64,000 nucleotides of DNA from Bosea beijingensis (GCF_030758975.1 NZ_CP132359.1:2576782-2640781), one strand, 5' to 3'. Positions 17,129-26,116 are shown, counted from the first letter of the stretch. Translations and numbers: made by a program. Notes: generated by a model not told the origin, from the sequence alone.

Positions 17129-17883
17129 CCCGATCCTCTTCCGTGCTCTGGATGGACCTCACCGCCGAGGAACTGCGCGCCAAGGCCGCGACGGACACGA
17201 TCGTCGTCCTGCCCGTCGCGTCGATCGAGCAGCACGGCCCGCATCTGCCTGTCGGTGTCGACACGATCCTGTGCAGTGGCGTCTGCAAGGCCGCGGCCGA
17301 GCGCGCCGATGATGTCGAGGTCGTCGTGGCGCCGACGCTCTGGTGCGGCATGGCCGAGCACCACATGGCCTTCGGCGGCACCTTCACCTTCGACATTCCG
17401 ACCTATCGCGCCGTTCTGCTCTCCTTCCTGAAGAGCATCGAGCGCCACGGCTTCCACCGCGTGCTGATCGTCAACGGCCATGGCGGCAACATCGCCGCGC
17501 TCACCGCCTTCCTGCCCGATTTCGCCCGCGAGACCCGGCTGCATGTCGAGGCGACCACCTATTTCATACTGGCGCAGGACGCGTTCCCGCCGCTGCTGCA
17601 AGACCAGAAGGGCGTCCAGCATGCCTGCGAGGTCGAGACCTCGATGATGATGGTGCTGGCGCCGGGCTCGGTGCGCGAGCCGCGTCTGCCGGAAGCCTTC
17701 GGTGCCCGCGACGGCTTGCCGGGGCGGCCGACCGTCTCGCGCCACCGCTCCTTCCGGGAGATGACCGAGACCGGCGTGGTCGGCGATGCCCGCCGTGCCA
17801 CGCCCGCCAAGGGCCAGGCCTGCCTCGATGCCTGTGCGGATGCGCTGGCCGGATTGCTGCGTGAGATGGGGAGGGCCGCCTGA
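17125..17883 (+). CDS. Creatininase-family metal-dependent amidohydrolase
   Basis: 252 residues, cytoplasmic. The family's metal and substrate motifs are present: SIEQHGPHLPVGVDT (residues 33-47, with Glu, His and Asp ligands), and VNGHGGN near 118, followed later by ACEVETSMM with the third acidic ligand. The family includes creatininase, formamide hydrolases and the peptidase MftE. GTG start overlaps the previous stop as GTGA, and its own stop overlaps ugpE. Its place between ugpA and ugpE is not part of the usual ugp set; the substrate is unknown. Confidence 0.85.
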   Translation: MTRSSSVLWMDLTAEELRAKAATDTIVVLPVASIEQHGPHLPVGVDTILCSGVCKAAAERADDVEVVVAPTLWCGMAEHHMAFGGTFTFDIPTYRAVLLSFLKSIERHGFHRVLIVNGHGGNIAALTAFLPDFARETRLHVEATTYFILAQDAFPPLLQDQKGVQHACEVETSMMMVLAPGSVREPRLPEAFGARDGLPGRPTVSRHRSFREMTETGVVGDARRATPAKGQACLDACADALAGLLREMGRAA

Positions 17884-18731
17884 TGGTCGAAGACCGCCGC
17901 CTGGGCGACCTGATCGCCTATATCATCCTGACGATCGGCGTATTGATCGTCGCCTTCCCGGTCTGGCTGACCTTCGTCGCCTCGACCTGGGACGCCGCGA
18001 CCGTGATCAACGGCCAGATGCCGCTCTATCCCGGCCCGTATTTCCTGGAGAACTACAACCGCATCCTCTTCGTAGGCACGTCGAGCACGACGCGCGAGCC
18101 GGTGATCGGGATGATGATAAACTCCTTCATCATGGCGATCACGATCGCGCTCGGGAAGATCTTCATCTCCGTGCTCTCGGCCTATGCGGTGGTCTATTAC
18201 CGCTTCCCGTTCCGCATGGCGGCGTTCTGGATCATCTTCATCACGCTGATGCTCCCGGTCGAGGTCCGCATCTTCCCGACCTTCAAGATCGTCTCCGATC
18301 TCAACATGCTCGACACCTATCAGGGCCTCGCCATTCCGCTGATCGCCTCGGCGACGGGCACGCTGCTCTTCCGGCAGTTCTTCATGACGATCCCCGACGA
18401 GTTGCTGGAAGCCTCGAAGATCGACGGCGCCGGCCCGTTCAAGTTCTTCAAGGACACGCTGATCCCGCTCTCGATGACGACGATCGCCGCGCTCTTCGTC
18501 ATCCAGTTCATCTATGGCTGGAACCAGTATCTCTGGCCGCTTCTGGTAACGACGAAGGACTCGATGCAGACCATCGTCATCGCCATCAAGAAGATGATCG
18601 TCACCGCCGACGCCCTGACGGAATGGCAGCTCGCCATGGCCACCGCCATGCTGGCGATGCTGCCGCCCGTCTTCGTCGTCATCGCCATGCAGAGGCTCTT
18701 CGTGAAGGGCCTGGTCGAAACCGAGAAGTAA
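17883..18731 (+). CDS. ugpE: sn-glycerol-3-phosphate ABC transporter permease UgpE
   Basis: 282 residues, six membrane segments of the MalG/UgpE class. EAA loop: [18 protein letters not shown] near residue 178. Segments such as [12 protein letters not shown] and [14 protein letters not shown] are typical of UgpE. The start shares a base with the creatininase stop (TGATG). It pairs with UgpA to form the channel and is followed 7 bases later by ugpC. Confidence 0.93.
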   Translation: MVEDRRLGDLIAYIILTIGVLIVAFPVWLTFVASTWDAATVINGQMPLYPGPYFLENYNRILFVGTSSTTREPVIGMMINSFIMAITIALGKIFISVLSAYAVVYYRFPFRMAAFWIIFITLMLPVEVRIFPTFKIVSDLNMLDTYQGLAIPLIASATGTLLFRQFFMTIPDELLEASKIDGAGPFKFFKDTLIPLSMTTIAALFVIQFIYGWNQYLWPLLVTTKDSMQTIVIAIKKMIVTADALTEWQLAMATAMLAMLPPVFVVIAMQRLFVKGLVETEK

Positions 18732-18738
18732 TCCGCGA

Positions 18739-19818
18739 ATGGCCCAGGTCACTCTCAGCAACGTCAAGAAGGTCTATGCCGGCGGCGTCGAAGCCGTGAA
18801 GGGCGTCTCCTTCGACATCCCCGATGGCGGCTTCTGCGTTCTCGTCGGCCCCTCCGGCTGCGGCAAGTCCACGCTGCTGCGCATGGTCGCGGGCCTTGAG
18901 ACGATCTCGTCCGGCGAGGTCGCGATCGGCGATCGTGTCGTCAACCAGGTCGAGCCGGCCGACCGCGACATCGCCATGGTGTTCCAGAACTATGCGCTCT
19001 ACCCGCATATGAACATCTACGACAACATGGCCTATGGCCTGCGCAACCGCGGCACGCCCAAGGACGAGATCGACAAGCGCGTCAAGGAAGCCGCGCGCAT
19101 CCTCGCGATCGAGCCCTTCCTGGAGCGCCGGCCGCGCCAGCTCTCCGGCGGCCAGCGCCAGCGCGTCGCCATGGGCCGCGCCATCGTACGCAAGCCGCAG
19201 GTCTTCCTCTTCGACGAGCCGCTCTCGAATCTCGACGCCAAGCTGCGCGTCCAGATGCGCGTCGAGATCAAGAAGCTGCAGCGCGCGCTCGGCGTCACTG
19301 CGATCTACGTCACCCACGATCAGGTCGAGGCGATGACGCTCTCCGACAAGCTGGTCGTGATGAATGCCGGGCAGGTCGAGCAGATCGGCCTGCCGGCCGA
19401 AGTCTACCGCAAGCCGGCGAGCAAGTTCGTCGCGACCTTCATCGGCTCGCCGCCGATGAACATCCTGCCCGGCGCCGTCGACGGCCCCGGCATCGTCGCG
19501 CTTGGCGACACCATCATCGAGGTTCGCGACCTCCGCGAGGATCTGGCGGCGCAGGCCCCGGTCGAAGTGGGCTTGCGCCCCGAGGATGTCGAGATTGCTT
19601 CGGAAGGGCAGGCGGGTTCGCTGCCTTTCGACGTCGAGTTCATCGAGGAACTCGGCGCGACCCAGCTATTCCACGGCAAGCTTGCCGCCCAGCCCTTCGT
19701 GATGCAGGCGGCGACCGGCGAGGTCGCGGCGCAGGAAGGCCGGCTCTGGATCACCGTCGATCCCGACAAGGTCCATGTCTTCGATCCGAAGACGGGGGTG
19801 CGGTTGGGGAAGGGCTGA
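18739..19818 (+). CDS. ugpC: sn-glycerol-3-phosphate ABC transporter ATP-binding protein
   Basis: 359 residues. Walker [10 protein letters not shown] (37-45), signature LSGGQ (135-139), Walker B ending FLFDE (156-160) and the H-loop in [11 protein letters not shown] are intact. The C-terminal third is the MalK-type regulatory TOBE region. It drives uptake through UgpA/UgpE. It is the last gene of the operon and is convergent with the toxin-antitoxin pair, 6 bases away. MalK-family ATPases can serve several sugar transporters, so symbol confidence comes from the operon. Confidence 0.93.
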   Translation: MAQVTLSNVKKVYAGGVEAVKGVSFDIPDGGFCVLVGPSGCGKSTLLRMVAGLETISSGEVAIGDRVVNQVEPADRDIAMVFQNYALYPHMNIYDNMAYGLRNRGTPKDEIDKRVKEAARILAIEPFLERRPRQLSGGQRQRVAMGRAIVRKPQVFLFDEPLSNLDAKLRVQMRVEIKKLQRALGVTAIYVTHDQVEAMTLSDKLVVMNAGQVEQIGLPAEVYRKPASKFVATFIGSPPMNILPGAVDGPGIVALGDTIIEVRDLREDLAAQAPVEVGLRPEDVEIASEGQAGSLPFDVEFIEELGATQLFHGKLAAQPFVMQAATGEVAAQEGRLWITVDPDKVHVFDPKTGVRLGKG

Positions 19819-19824
19819 ACCGCG

Positions 19825-20211
19825 CTACCAGAGGCGTTCGACGGCGAAGCCGTCGAACAGGGCTTCGTTCGAAACCAGAACCATGTCCTCGGCCTGGGCC
19901 TGCGCGATCAGCAGGCGGTCGAACGGGTCCTTGTGCGCGATGTTCATCCCACCAGCCCGCAATGCATGATGGTTGGAGATCGGCAGTTCGGAAAAGCCCT
20001 GATCGGCTATGATCGCCTCGAAATTCTGCGCCAGCACTGCCGCGTTGGGCAGCTTGCCGATGCGGAATTTGGTGGCGATTTCCATGGCCGAGGCGGCACT
20101 GACGGCGATGCTGTTGACCTCGTCCCCGATCGCTTCGCGGGCACGGCCGCTCAGCGCTTCGTCACCTGCAAGCCACCAGATCAGGGCATGGGTGTCGAGC
20201 AGCAATCTCAC
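19825..20211 (-). CDS. PIN-domain toxin, VapC-like ribonuclease
   Basis: 128 residues beginning VRLLLDTHALIWWL from a GTG that overlaps the antitoxin stop as GTGA. Conserved PIN acids are visible: Asp6 in LLDTH, the glutamate in SAMEIATK, and the aspartates in KDPFDRLLIAQA. Expected to cleave RNA (often tRNA) when freed from its antitoxin. A GTG four codons earlier is possible, but the chosen start gives the family's usual N-terminus. Confidence 0.88.
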   Translation of the reverse strand: MRLLLDTHALIWWLAGDEALSGRAREAIGDEVNSIAVSAASAMEIATKFRIGKLPNAAVLAQNFEAIIADQGFSELPISNHHALRAGGMNIAHKDPFDRLLIAQAQAEDMVLVSNEALFDGFAVERLW

Positions 20212-20441
20212 GTGAGATTCCACCCGTCGAGTTCGCTCTCGGGCAACGGCTCGTCGAAGCGCGCGTCGATGGCGATCTTGCCCTTGAGGGCTCCGAACTG
20301 TCGCTTGCCGCGTGGTGTGACCGGTACGAGCCGCACCGCCGGCACGTTGCCGCGGGCAATGACCACGTCTCCGCCCTCAAGCGCGTCTGCGATCAGCTTG
20401 GACAGGTTGGTTTTGGCTTCGTGAACCGAGAACTGGGCCAT
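20208..20441 (-). CDS. Phd/YefM-family antitoxin
   Basis: 77 residues, MAQFSVHEAKTNLSKLI, the DNA-binding N-terminus of prevent-host-death antitoxins. The C-terminal tail with RFDEPLPESELDGW is the acidic, probably disordered toxin-binding part. A strong AGGAGG ribosome site precedes the ATG. It neutralises the PIN toxin and is expected to repress its own promoter through the palindrome just upstream. Confidence 0.88.
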   Translation of the reverse strand: MAQFSVHEAKTNLSKLIADALEGGDVVIARGNVPAVRLVPVTPRGKRQFGALKGKIAIDARFDEPLPESELDGWNLT

Positions 20442-20449
20442 GAATGCCT

Positions 20450-20473
20450 CCTTAGCTAAAAAGATAGCTAAGG
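20450..20473 (-). promoter_or_regulatory. Palindromic operator/promoter of the toxin-antitoxin pair
   Basis: Perfect 9-base arms CCTTAGCTA and TAGCTAAGG with a 6-base spacer, immediately upstream of the antitoxin ribosome site. It is AT-rich within GC-rich surroundings, and TAGCT half-sites resemble autoregulatory sites of Phd-type antitoxins. The promoter lies in the 57 bases between hemW's end and the antitoxin start. Confidence 0.6.
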
Positions 20474-20498
20474 GGTGCGTGGCCGGCAAGAGCCGTGG

Positions 20499-21698
20499 TC
20501 ACGCCGCCAGATCGGCCACCAGTGCGTCGAGCAGCAGCGCGCCATCCGGCGTCGCCGCGAGCCGGCCGCCGGAGCGTTCCATCAAGAGCTTCTGCTCGAT
20601 CAGGCTGGCGACACGCTTGGCGTTGAGCGCGCGCCCGGCGAGCGCCTTGAACACCTGCGGATCGATGCCCTCGACGAGGCGCAAGCCCATCAGGAGATAT
20701 TCGTCGCCCTGCGCTTCTTCGGATAGGCGCTCGTCCTCGACCAGCGCGTGGCCTTCGGCCTCGACGCGTTCCAGCCAGACCTCCGGCCGCTTCTCGGTCG
20801 AATGCGCCATGCGGCCTTCCGCCGTCACCAGCCTGCCATGGGCGCCGGGGCCGATGCCGGCATATTCGCCATAATGCCAGTAGACGAGATTGTGTCGGCA
20901 CTCGGCGCCGGGCCGCGCATGGTTCGATATCTCGTAGACCGGCAGGCCGTGCCTGGCCGTGATCTCCTGCGTCGTCTCGTAGAGCGCAGCGCCCGCATCA
21001 TGATCGGGAATGGCGAGCTTGCCGGCGCGGAACAGCCGCTCGAACGCCGTGCCCGGCTCGATCGTGAGCTGGTAGAGCGAGAGATGCTCGGCCGCATGAC
21101 TGATTGCCAGTTCCAGCTCGGCGCGCCACAGGGCGGGCGTCTGCAAGGGCGAGCGGGCATAGATCAGGTCGAAGGAATAGCGCTCGAAGTACTGGCGCGC
21201 GATCGCGACGGCGGCGAGCGCCTCCTCGGCCGAATGCATCCGGCCCAGCGCCTTGAGATCCGCATCGTTCAGCGCCTGCACGCCGAGCGAGACGCGATTG
21301 ACGCCGGCCGCCCGGAAATCGCGGAAGCGCCCGGCCTCGACGCTGGTCGGGTTGGCTTCGAGCGAGACCTCGCAGTTCGGATCGACCGCCCAATGCTCGC
21401 CGATCGCATCGAGGATCGCGCCGACGGTCCGCCCTTCCATTAGCGAGGGCGTGCCGCCGCCGAAGAAGATCGAGGAGACCGTACGTCCGGGCGCCAGCGC
21501 GGCCCGATGCGCGATCTCGCGGCGGAAGGCGGCGATATAGCGCTGCTGGTCCGGCGGCTGCAGCCGGACATGGCTGTTGAAGTCGCAATAGGGGCATTTG
21601 GCCAGGCAGAACGGCCAATGCACATAGACGGCGAAGCCCGCATCCGCCGTCGGATGCAGGATTGAAGGCCGCGCGGCGAGGGCGGCCGGGGCGCTCAC
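20499..21698 (-). CDS. hemW: HemW, radical-SAM heme chaperone (coproporphyrinogen III oxidase-like)
   Basis: 399 residues. The radical-SAM cluster motif C-x3-C-x2-C is at Cys31, Cys35, Cys38 (in WPFCLAKCPYCDF). The glycine-rich FFGGGTPS and the C-terminal HemN-like domain are present. It lacks the longer N-terminal arm of true HemN and matches HemW, which binds heme and passes it to respiratory enzymes. The start overlaps the rdgB stop (ATGA), an order (rph-rdgB-hemW) common in alphaproteobacteria. Confidence 0.92.
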   Translation of the reverse strand: MSAPAALAARPSILHPTADAGFAVYVHWPFCLAKCPYCDFNSHVRLQPPDQQRYIAAFRREIAHRAALAPGRTVSSIFFGGGTPSLMEGRTVGAILDAIGEHWAVDPNCEVSLEANPTSVEAGRFRDFRAAGVNRVSLGVQALNDADLKALGRMHSAEEALAAVAIARQYFERYSFDLIYARSPLQTPALWRAELELAISHAAEHLSLYQLTIEPGTAFERLFRAGKLAIPDHDAGAALYETTQEITARHGLPVYEISNHARPGAECRHNLVYWHYGEYAGIGPGAHGRLVTAEGRMAHSTEKRPEVWLERVEAEGHALVEDERLSEEAQGDEYLLMGLRLVEGIDPQVFKALAGRALNAKRVASLIEQKLLMERSGGRLAATPDGALLLDALVADLAA

Positions 21699-22342
21699 GC
21701 CGGCTTCCTCAGGCAGGCGGTGGCGAGCACATGGAAGGCGCGCGCACGATGCGACAGGCCGGGCGAGCCATCGGCCGGAATGCCGTGCTTCTCCTCGGCC
21801 GTCATTTCGCCGAAGGTCTTGTCATGGTCATCGGGCAGGAAGATCGGATCGTAGCCGAAGCCGCCGAGGCCACGCGCCTGCTCGGTCACGGTGCCGAAGA
21901 CGCGGCCTTCGAACAGCTCCTGGTGCCCGTCAGGCCAGGCGATCACCAGCGCCGAGACGAAATGTGCCTTGCGCTTCTCCGGCGTGATGGCGCCGCGCTT
22001 GGCGAGCTCCATCTGCACGCGCCCGATCGCCGGGCCGAAATCCTTCCCCGGTCCGGCCCAGTTGGCCGAGAACAGGCCGGGCGCGCCGTCGAGCGCGTCG
22101 ATGCAGATGCCGGAATCGTCGGAAAGCGCTGGCAAACCGCTGGCGCTCGCCGCGGCGACCGCCTTGATCGCCGCGTTTTCCGAGAACATGTAGCCATCCT
22201 CGACCGGCTCCGGCAGGCCGAGCTCCCCGGCCGAGACGAGCTCGATGCCATAGGGCGCCAGCAAGTCACGCATTTCGCGCAACTTGCCCTGGTTATGGGT
22301 CGCGATCACGACCTTGCCGGTGAGGAGGCGGTGCTCCGACAT
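21695..22342 (-). CDS. rdgB: Non-canonical purine NTP pyrophosphatase (RdgB/HAM1)
   Basis: 215 residues; hydrolyses dITP, XTP and related damaged nucleotides to monophosphates, keeping them out of nucleic acids. Family motifs: THNQGKLREM near residue 16, the acidic SENAAIKA, LSDDSGICIDALDGAPG near 75, and GLGGFGYDPIF near 155. Its stop overlaps the hemW start. A family B repeat separates it from rph upstream. Confidence 0.94.
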   Translation of the reverse strand: MSEHRLLTGKVVIATHNQGKLREMRDLLAPYGIELVSAGELGLPEPVEDGYMFSENAAIKAVAAASASGLPALSDDSGICIDALDGAPGLFSANWAGPGKDFGPAIGRVQMELAKRGAITPEKRKAHFVSALVIAWPDGHQELFEGRVFGTVTEQARGLGGFGYDPIFLPDDHDKTFGEMTAEEKHGIPADGSPGLSHRARAFHVLATACLRKPA

Positions 22343-22368
22343 CTCTTTTTGTCCTCTGGAACCACGCC

Positions 22369-22456
22369 GTCATCCCGGGCTTGCCCCGGGATCCATCGAA
22401 AGGCGCCGCGCTCTACGATGGATCCCGGATCTCCGCTTCGCTGCGTCCGGGATGAC
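22369..22456. repeat. Intergenic inverted repeat, family B copy 1
   Basis: Begins GTCATCCCGGGCTTGCCCC, ends GTCCGGGATGAC; inner arms GGGATCCATCG and CGATGGATCCC-like sequence pair. A near copy is at 26117-26205. It lies between rph and rdgB on the operon strand. Confidence 0.85.
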
Positions 22457-22476
22457 GCTGTGCTCTATGACGGCAA

Positions 22477-23193
22477 CTAGGCCACCGCCGCCTTCTGCAG
22501 CGTGACGAGCTTGGCGACGCCGCCCTTGGCGAGCTTGAGCAGCGCGAGCAGCTCCTCCTCGGAGAAGGGGGCGCCTTCGGCCGTGCCCTGCACCTCGACG
22601 ATGCCGCCGGAGCCGGTGATGACGAAATTCGCGTCGGTCTGCGCGCCGGAATCCTCGACATAGTCGAGATCGATCACCGGATTGCCGGCAACGATGCCGC
22701 AGGAGATCGCGGCGACATGGTCCTTGAGCGGGTTCGTGCCCTTGAGCAGGCCGCGCCCTTCCATCCATTTCAGCGCGTCGTGCAGCGCGACCCAGGCGCC
22801 GGTGATCGAGGCCGTGCGCGTGCCGCCATCGGCCTGGAGCACGTCGCAATCGACGACGATCTGGCGCTCGCCGATCGCGGTGAGATCGACCACGGCGCGC
22901 AGCGAGCGGCCGATCAGGCGCTGGATTTCCTGCGTGCGGCCGGAGGGCTTGCCCGAGGTGACCTCGCGGCGCGTGCGCTCATGCGTGGCGCGCGGCAGCA
23001 TCGAATATTCGGCGGTGACCCAGCCCTTGCCGGTGCCGCGCAGCCACGGCGGCCCCTTTTCCTCGACGGTCGCGGCGCAGAGCACCTTGGTTTCGCCGAA
23101 CGTGACCATGCAGGAACCCTCGGCATAGCGCACCACGCCGCGTTCGAGCGTGACCTTGCGCATCTCGTCGGCGGCGCGTTTGGAGGGTCGCAT
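22477..23193 (-). CDS. rph: Ribonuclease PH
   Basis: 238 residues, the usual length. Phosphorolytic 3'-5' exoribonuclease that trims tRNA precursors. Motifs: [14 protein letters not shown] at the N-terminus, [16 protein letters not shown] near residue 60, and the phosphate-binding [20 protein letters not shown] near 80. The frame stays open far upstream on this strand, across hrcA, but homology begins at the ATG at 23193. It diverges from hrcA. Confidence 0.95.
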   Translation of the reverse strand: MRPSKRAADEMRKVTLERGVVRYAEGSCMVTFGETKVLCAATVEEKGPPWLRGTGKGWVTAEYSMLPRATHERTRREVTSGKPSGRTQEIQRLIGRSLRAVVDLTAIGERQIVVDCDVLQADGGTRTASITGAWVALHDALKWMEGRGLLKGTNPLKDHVAAISCGIVAGNPVIDLDYVEDSGAQTDANFVITGSGGIVEVQGTAEGAPFSEEELLALLKLAKGGVAKLVTLQKAAVA

Positions 23194-23346
23194 GAATTGA
23201 TCCTGTCTCTGGGGAAGTGGCGGCTTGTAGGCGCTTGCGCCGCGCACGGCAAGGCGCGGGCGAGGCACGAGCAAGGACGCCCCTTGATCCCCGCGCTTTG
23301 CATGACGACAATAGGACGAGAACGACGGTTCGCCTGAAAAAGGTTC

Positions 23347-24432
23347 ATGAGCGCCCATACGCCCCGCCCCGAGACGATGAGCAGCCTGGTCGAGACCGAC
23401 CAGCGCTCGCGCGAGATCTTTCGCCAGATCGTCGACGGCTATTTGACGACGGGTGAGCCGGTCGGCTCGCGCAACATTGCCCGCCTGCTGCCGATGGCGC
23501 TCTCGCCCGCGACGGTGCGCAATGTCATGACCGATCTCGAAATGGCCGGGCTGATCTACGCGCCACACACCTCCGCGGGGCGCCTGCCCACCGAACGGGG
23601 CCTGCGCTTCTTCGTCGATGCGATGATGGAGGTCGGCAACCTCACGGCCGATGAGCGCGCGCGCATCGAGGCCCAGATCAGGGTTGCCGCCAGCAACCGC
23701 AATCTCGACCAGACGCTGACCGAAGCCTCGGCGCTGCTGTCCGGCCTGTCGCGCGGCGCCGGCGTCGTCGTCACCACCAAGGCCGATGTCCGGCTGAAGC
23801 ATATCGAGTTCGTCCGGCTCGATCCGGCCCGCGCTCTGGTCGTGCTCGTGTCCGAGGACGGCACGGTCGAGAACCGCCTGCTGGCGCTCCCGGCCGGCTT
23901 GCCGGCCTCGGCGCTGAGCGAGGCCGCGAACTTTCTCAACGCCCGTATCCTCGGCAAGACGCTTGCCGAACTGCGCGGCGAGATCGGCGGGCAGCGCGCC
24001 CTGATGGAGCGCGAGCTTGATGCGCTGACGGCCCGCCTCGTCGAAAGCGGCATCGCGACCCAGGCCGGCCCCGGCAGCGACCGCCATCTCATCGTGCGCG
24101 GCCAGGCCAACCTGCTCGACGATCTCCGCGCGCAGGAGGACCTCGAGCGCATCCGCATGCTCTTCGGCGATCTCGAGACACAGACCGACGTCATCGACCT
24201 GCTGACGCGGGCCGAGGATGGCGACGGCGTGCGCATCTTCATCGGCTCGGAGAACAAGCTGTTCTCGATGTCGGGCTCCTCGATGGTCGCCGCGCCCTTC
24301 CGCGACGCCGAGCAGCGCATCGTCGGCGTCGTCGGCATCATCGGCCCGACGCGCCTGAACTATGCCCGCATCGTGCCGATGGTCGATTACACCGCCAAGG
24401 TCGTCGGCCGCCTTCTGGACGGCAGCCGCTAG
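23347..24432 (+). CDS. hrcA: Heat-inducible transcription repressor HrcA
   Basis: 361 residues. N-terminal winged helix (residues about 15-90: [20 protein letters not shown], then [19 protein letters not shown]), central GAF-like domain and the C-terminal segment with [16 protein letters not shown]. It normally represses chaperone operons through CIRCE elements, folded with help of GroEL. I see no CIRCE element in its own 153-base upstream gap, and grpE is not the next gene here. ATG at 23347; a second ATG 10 codons later is possible. Confidence 0.94.
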   Translation: MSAHTPRPETMSSLVETDQRSREIFRQIVDGYLTTGEPVGSRNIARLLPMALSPATVRNVMTDLEMAGLIYAPHTSAGRLPTERGLRFFVDAMMEVGNLTADERARIEAQIRVAASNRNLDQTLTEASALLSGLSRGAGVVVTTKADVRLKHIEFVRLDPARALVVLVSEDGTVENRLLALPAGLPASALSEAANFLNARILGKTLAELRGEIGGQRALMERELDALTARLVESGIATQAGPGSDRHLIVRGQANLLDDLRAQEDLERIRMLFGDLETQTDVIDLLTRAEDGDGVRIFIGSENKLFSMSGSSMVAAPFRDAEQRIVGVVGIIGPTRLNYARIVPMVDYTAKVVGRLLDGSR

Positions 24433-24521
24433 GCCGGCCTCAAGGCCCTGAGTTGGCTTTGCCGGCGGAAGCGGCTATCGAGCGGGCAAAGCAACACTTT
24501 TCCAGTCTAGGTGCGAGACCC

Positions 24522-24770
24522 ATGTCCGAGCAGCTTCCCGACCGTCTTTCCGTCAATCCGGACAGCCCTTTCTACAATGAAGAGGTGTTGGCCCGCGATA
24601 TCGGCATCCGCTTCAAGGGCGTCGAGAAGACCAATGTCGAGGAGTACTGCGTCTCCGAAGGCTGGGTGAAGGTCTCCGCCGGCAACGCCAAGGACCGTTT
24701 CGGCCGCCCGATGACGATCACGCTCAAGGGCCCGGTCGAGCCTTACATCCGCGGCAAGGTCGAGGGTTGA
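24522..24770 (+). CDS. DUF3297 family small protein
   Basis: 82 residues, a highly conserved short family of unknown function found widely in proteobacteria. Recognised by LPDRLSVNPDSPFYNEE at the N-terminus, then GIRFKGVEKTNVEEYCVSEG and the C-terminal LKGPVEPYIRGKV. Charged, soluble, single cysteine (Cys46). ATG at 24522 was chosen where the family begins. It follows hrcA by 89 bases and precedes a family A repeat. Confidence 0.88.
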   Translation: MSEQLPDRLSVNPDSPFYNEEVLARDIGIRFKGVEKTNVEEYCVSEGWVKVSAGNAKDRFGRPMTITLKGPVEPYIRGKVEG

Positions 24771-24779
24771 GCCCCTCCT

Positions 24780-24910
24780 GTCATTCCGGGGCTTCGCGTA
24801 GCGAAGAACCCGGAATCCACGACCGGGCGAGCGGCCAGCCGTTGGATCTCAAATGCCCCACCCAGTCGTGGTTTCCGGGTTCACGCCTGCGGCGTGCCCC
24901 GGAATGACAA
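24780..24910. repeat. Intergenic inverted repeat, family A copy 2
   Basis: Opens GTCATTCCGGGGCTTCGCG and closes CCCCGGAATGACAA. It fills the gap between two convergent genes (DUF3297 and GNAT). Middle arms GAACCCGGAATCC and GGTTTCCGGGTTC pair loosely. It may work as a bidirectional stop. Confidence 0.85.
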
Positions 24911-24917
24911 GGGTGGT

Positions 24918-25454
24918 TCAAGCCAGGCTCTTGTAGAAGAACGTCGAGCCGCAATCGGCTCCGTCCGGCATCAGCGCATAGCGCGGGATGGTTCCGGCTT
25001 CGGTCCAGCCCAGCCGGTTGTAGAGCCGCCGCGCAGCGCCGTGCTCGTCGGTGTCGAGCACGAGGAGGTCGCGGCTCTTCTCACGCGCGATCGTCTCGGC
25101 CCGCTGCATCAGCGCCTCGCCGATGCCCTGCCGGCGGGCCCGCGAATGCACCAGCACCTTGGCGATCTCGGCCCGGTGCGGCTGGTTCGATTTGCCGATC
25201 AGGTGAAGCTGGGCCGTGCCGACGAGGCCGTCCTCGTTCCGCGCGGCCAGCAGGACGATCTGCCCGCCCGCGACGCCCGTCGCGACATCGCGCCAGAAGC
25301 GCTCGTAGTCGGCCGTCGTGTTCCAGTCCATGAAGCCGACCGAAGCACCGCTGGCGACGCTGTCGCGCAGGATTTCGGCCAGTGCCGGAACGGCCGCCTC
25401 GGCAGCCTTGGCGTCGAGCGTTTCGATGGCGACGGTGAAAGCGCGCGCATTCAT
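24918..25454 (-). CDS. GNAT-family N-acetyltransferase
   Basis: 178 residues, single GNAT fold. The acetyl-CoA loop appears as VHSRARRQGIGEALMQRAE near residue 98 (R/Q-x-x-G-x-G/A), followed by LLVLDTDEHGAARRLYNRLGW. Its ATG overlaps the stop of the upstream XRE-cupin regulator gene, so they form a two-gene operon. The acetyl acceptor is unknown; an antibiotic or metabolite is possible. Confidence 0.85.
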   Translation of the reverse strand: MNARAFTVAIETLDAKAAEAAVPALAEILRDSVASGASVGFMDWNTTADYERFWRDVATGVAGGQIVLLAARNEDGLVGTAQLHLIGKSNQPHRAEIAKVLVHSRARRQGIGEALMQRAETIAREKSRDLLVLDTDEHGAARRLYNRLGWTEAGTIPRYALMPDGADCGSTFFYKSLA

Positions 25455-26050
25455 GCGATATGTCCCGGGAAGGCGCCACTTTTCGCAGCGAGGATGACAG
25501 CGTAGCGGACGGGCGCGTCGCCCGGATTGCGGTAGACGATCGGGCCGCGCAGATGCATCTGCAGGCAGTCGCCCTCGGCAAGCTCGTGGCGGATACCTTC
25601 GACGGTCAGGTCCAGCCTCCCCCGCAGCACCCAGATCTGCTGGTCGAGCACTGGGGCACCGGTCGCGTTGTCGAGCCTGACCTCGGCACCGGCCGGCAAC
25701 TCCACCTCGACGATCTCGAAGCCCGAGCCCGTCCCGCGCGGCGAGACGTTACGGCGCAGATAGCCGCTCGCCGGATCGCGCCAGACCGGCTGAGTCTTCA
25801 GGCGCGCCAGCGGCCCGCTTCCTGCATCCTCCTCCAGCAAGGCCGAGAGCGAGAGGCCGAGCCCGGAGCCGAGCCGGACCAGCAGGGCCGCCGTCGGGCT
25901 CGATTCGCCGCGCTCGACGCGCGAGATCATCGCCCGGCTGACGCCGCTGCGCTCGGCAAGCGCGTCGAGCGTCAGCCCCTGGCGCTGGCGGGCCGCCTTG
26001 AGGCGCTGCCCGAGCACGCGGTCGATCTCGGTGTCATGTTCAAACTCCAT
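25451..26050 (-). CDS. XRE-family regulator with C-terminal cupin sensor
   Basis: 199 residues. Helix-turn-helix at about 14-70 (RLKAARQRQGLTLDALAERSGVSRAMISRVERG, split here by position), then a cupin domain at about 105-195 with the acidic and aromatic core. The ATG at 26050 was chosen because the frame further upstream is repeat-derived. It probably controls its own operon with the GNAT gene through the palindrome next to its start. The cupin may sense the substrate of the acetyltransferase. Confidence 0.85.
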   Translation of the reverse strand: MEFEHDTEIDRVLGQRLKAARQRQGLTLDALAERSGVSRAMISRVERGESSPTAALLVRLGSGLGLSLSALLEEDAGSGPLARLKTQPVWRDPASGYLRRNVSPRGTGSGFEIVEVELPAGAEVRLDNATGAPVLDQQIWVLRGRLDLTVEGIRHELAEGDCLQMHLRGPIVYRNPGDAPVRYAVILAAKSGAFPGHIA

Positions 26051-26055
26051 GAATG

Positions 26056-26068
26056 GAGAATAATTCTC
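26056..26068 (-). promoter_or_regulatory. Candidate operator of the XRE-cupin/GNAT operon
   Basis: GAGAA-TAA-TTCTC, a perfect 13-base palindrome 5 bases upstream of the regulator's start codon, in an AT-rich patch. Position suggests autorepression. Confidence 0.45.
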
Positions 26069-26116
26069 AGATATTGGAATTTGCAAGCTGCATTTGCTAT
26101 CGGCGTGAACCTCGTC

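Noticed and set aside
23194..23346. CIRCE element upstream of hrcA
   Set aside because: No TTAGCACTC-N9-GAGTGCTAA or close variant is present on either strand.
23194..24087. N-terminal extension of rph by about 300 codons across hrcA
   Set aside because: RNase PH homology starts exactly at 23193 with the usual length; the extension is antisense to hrcA.
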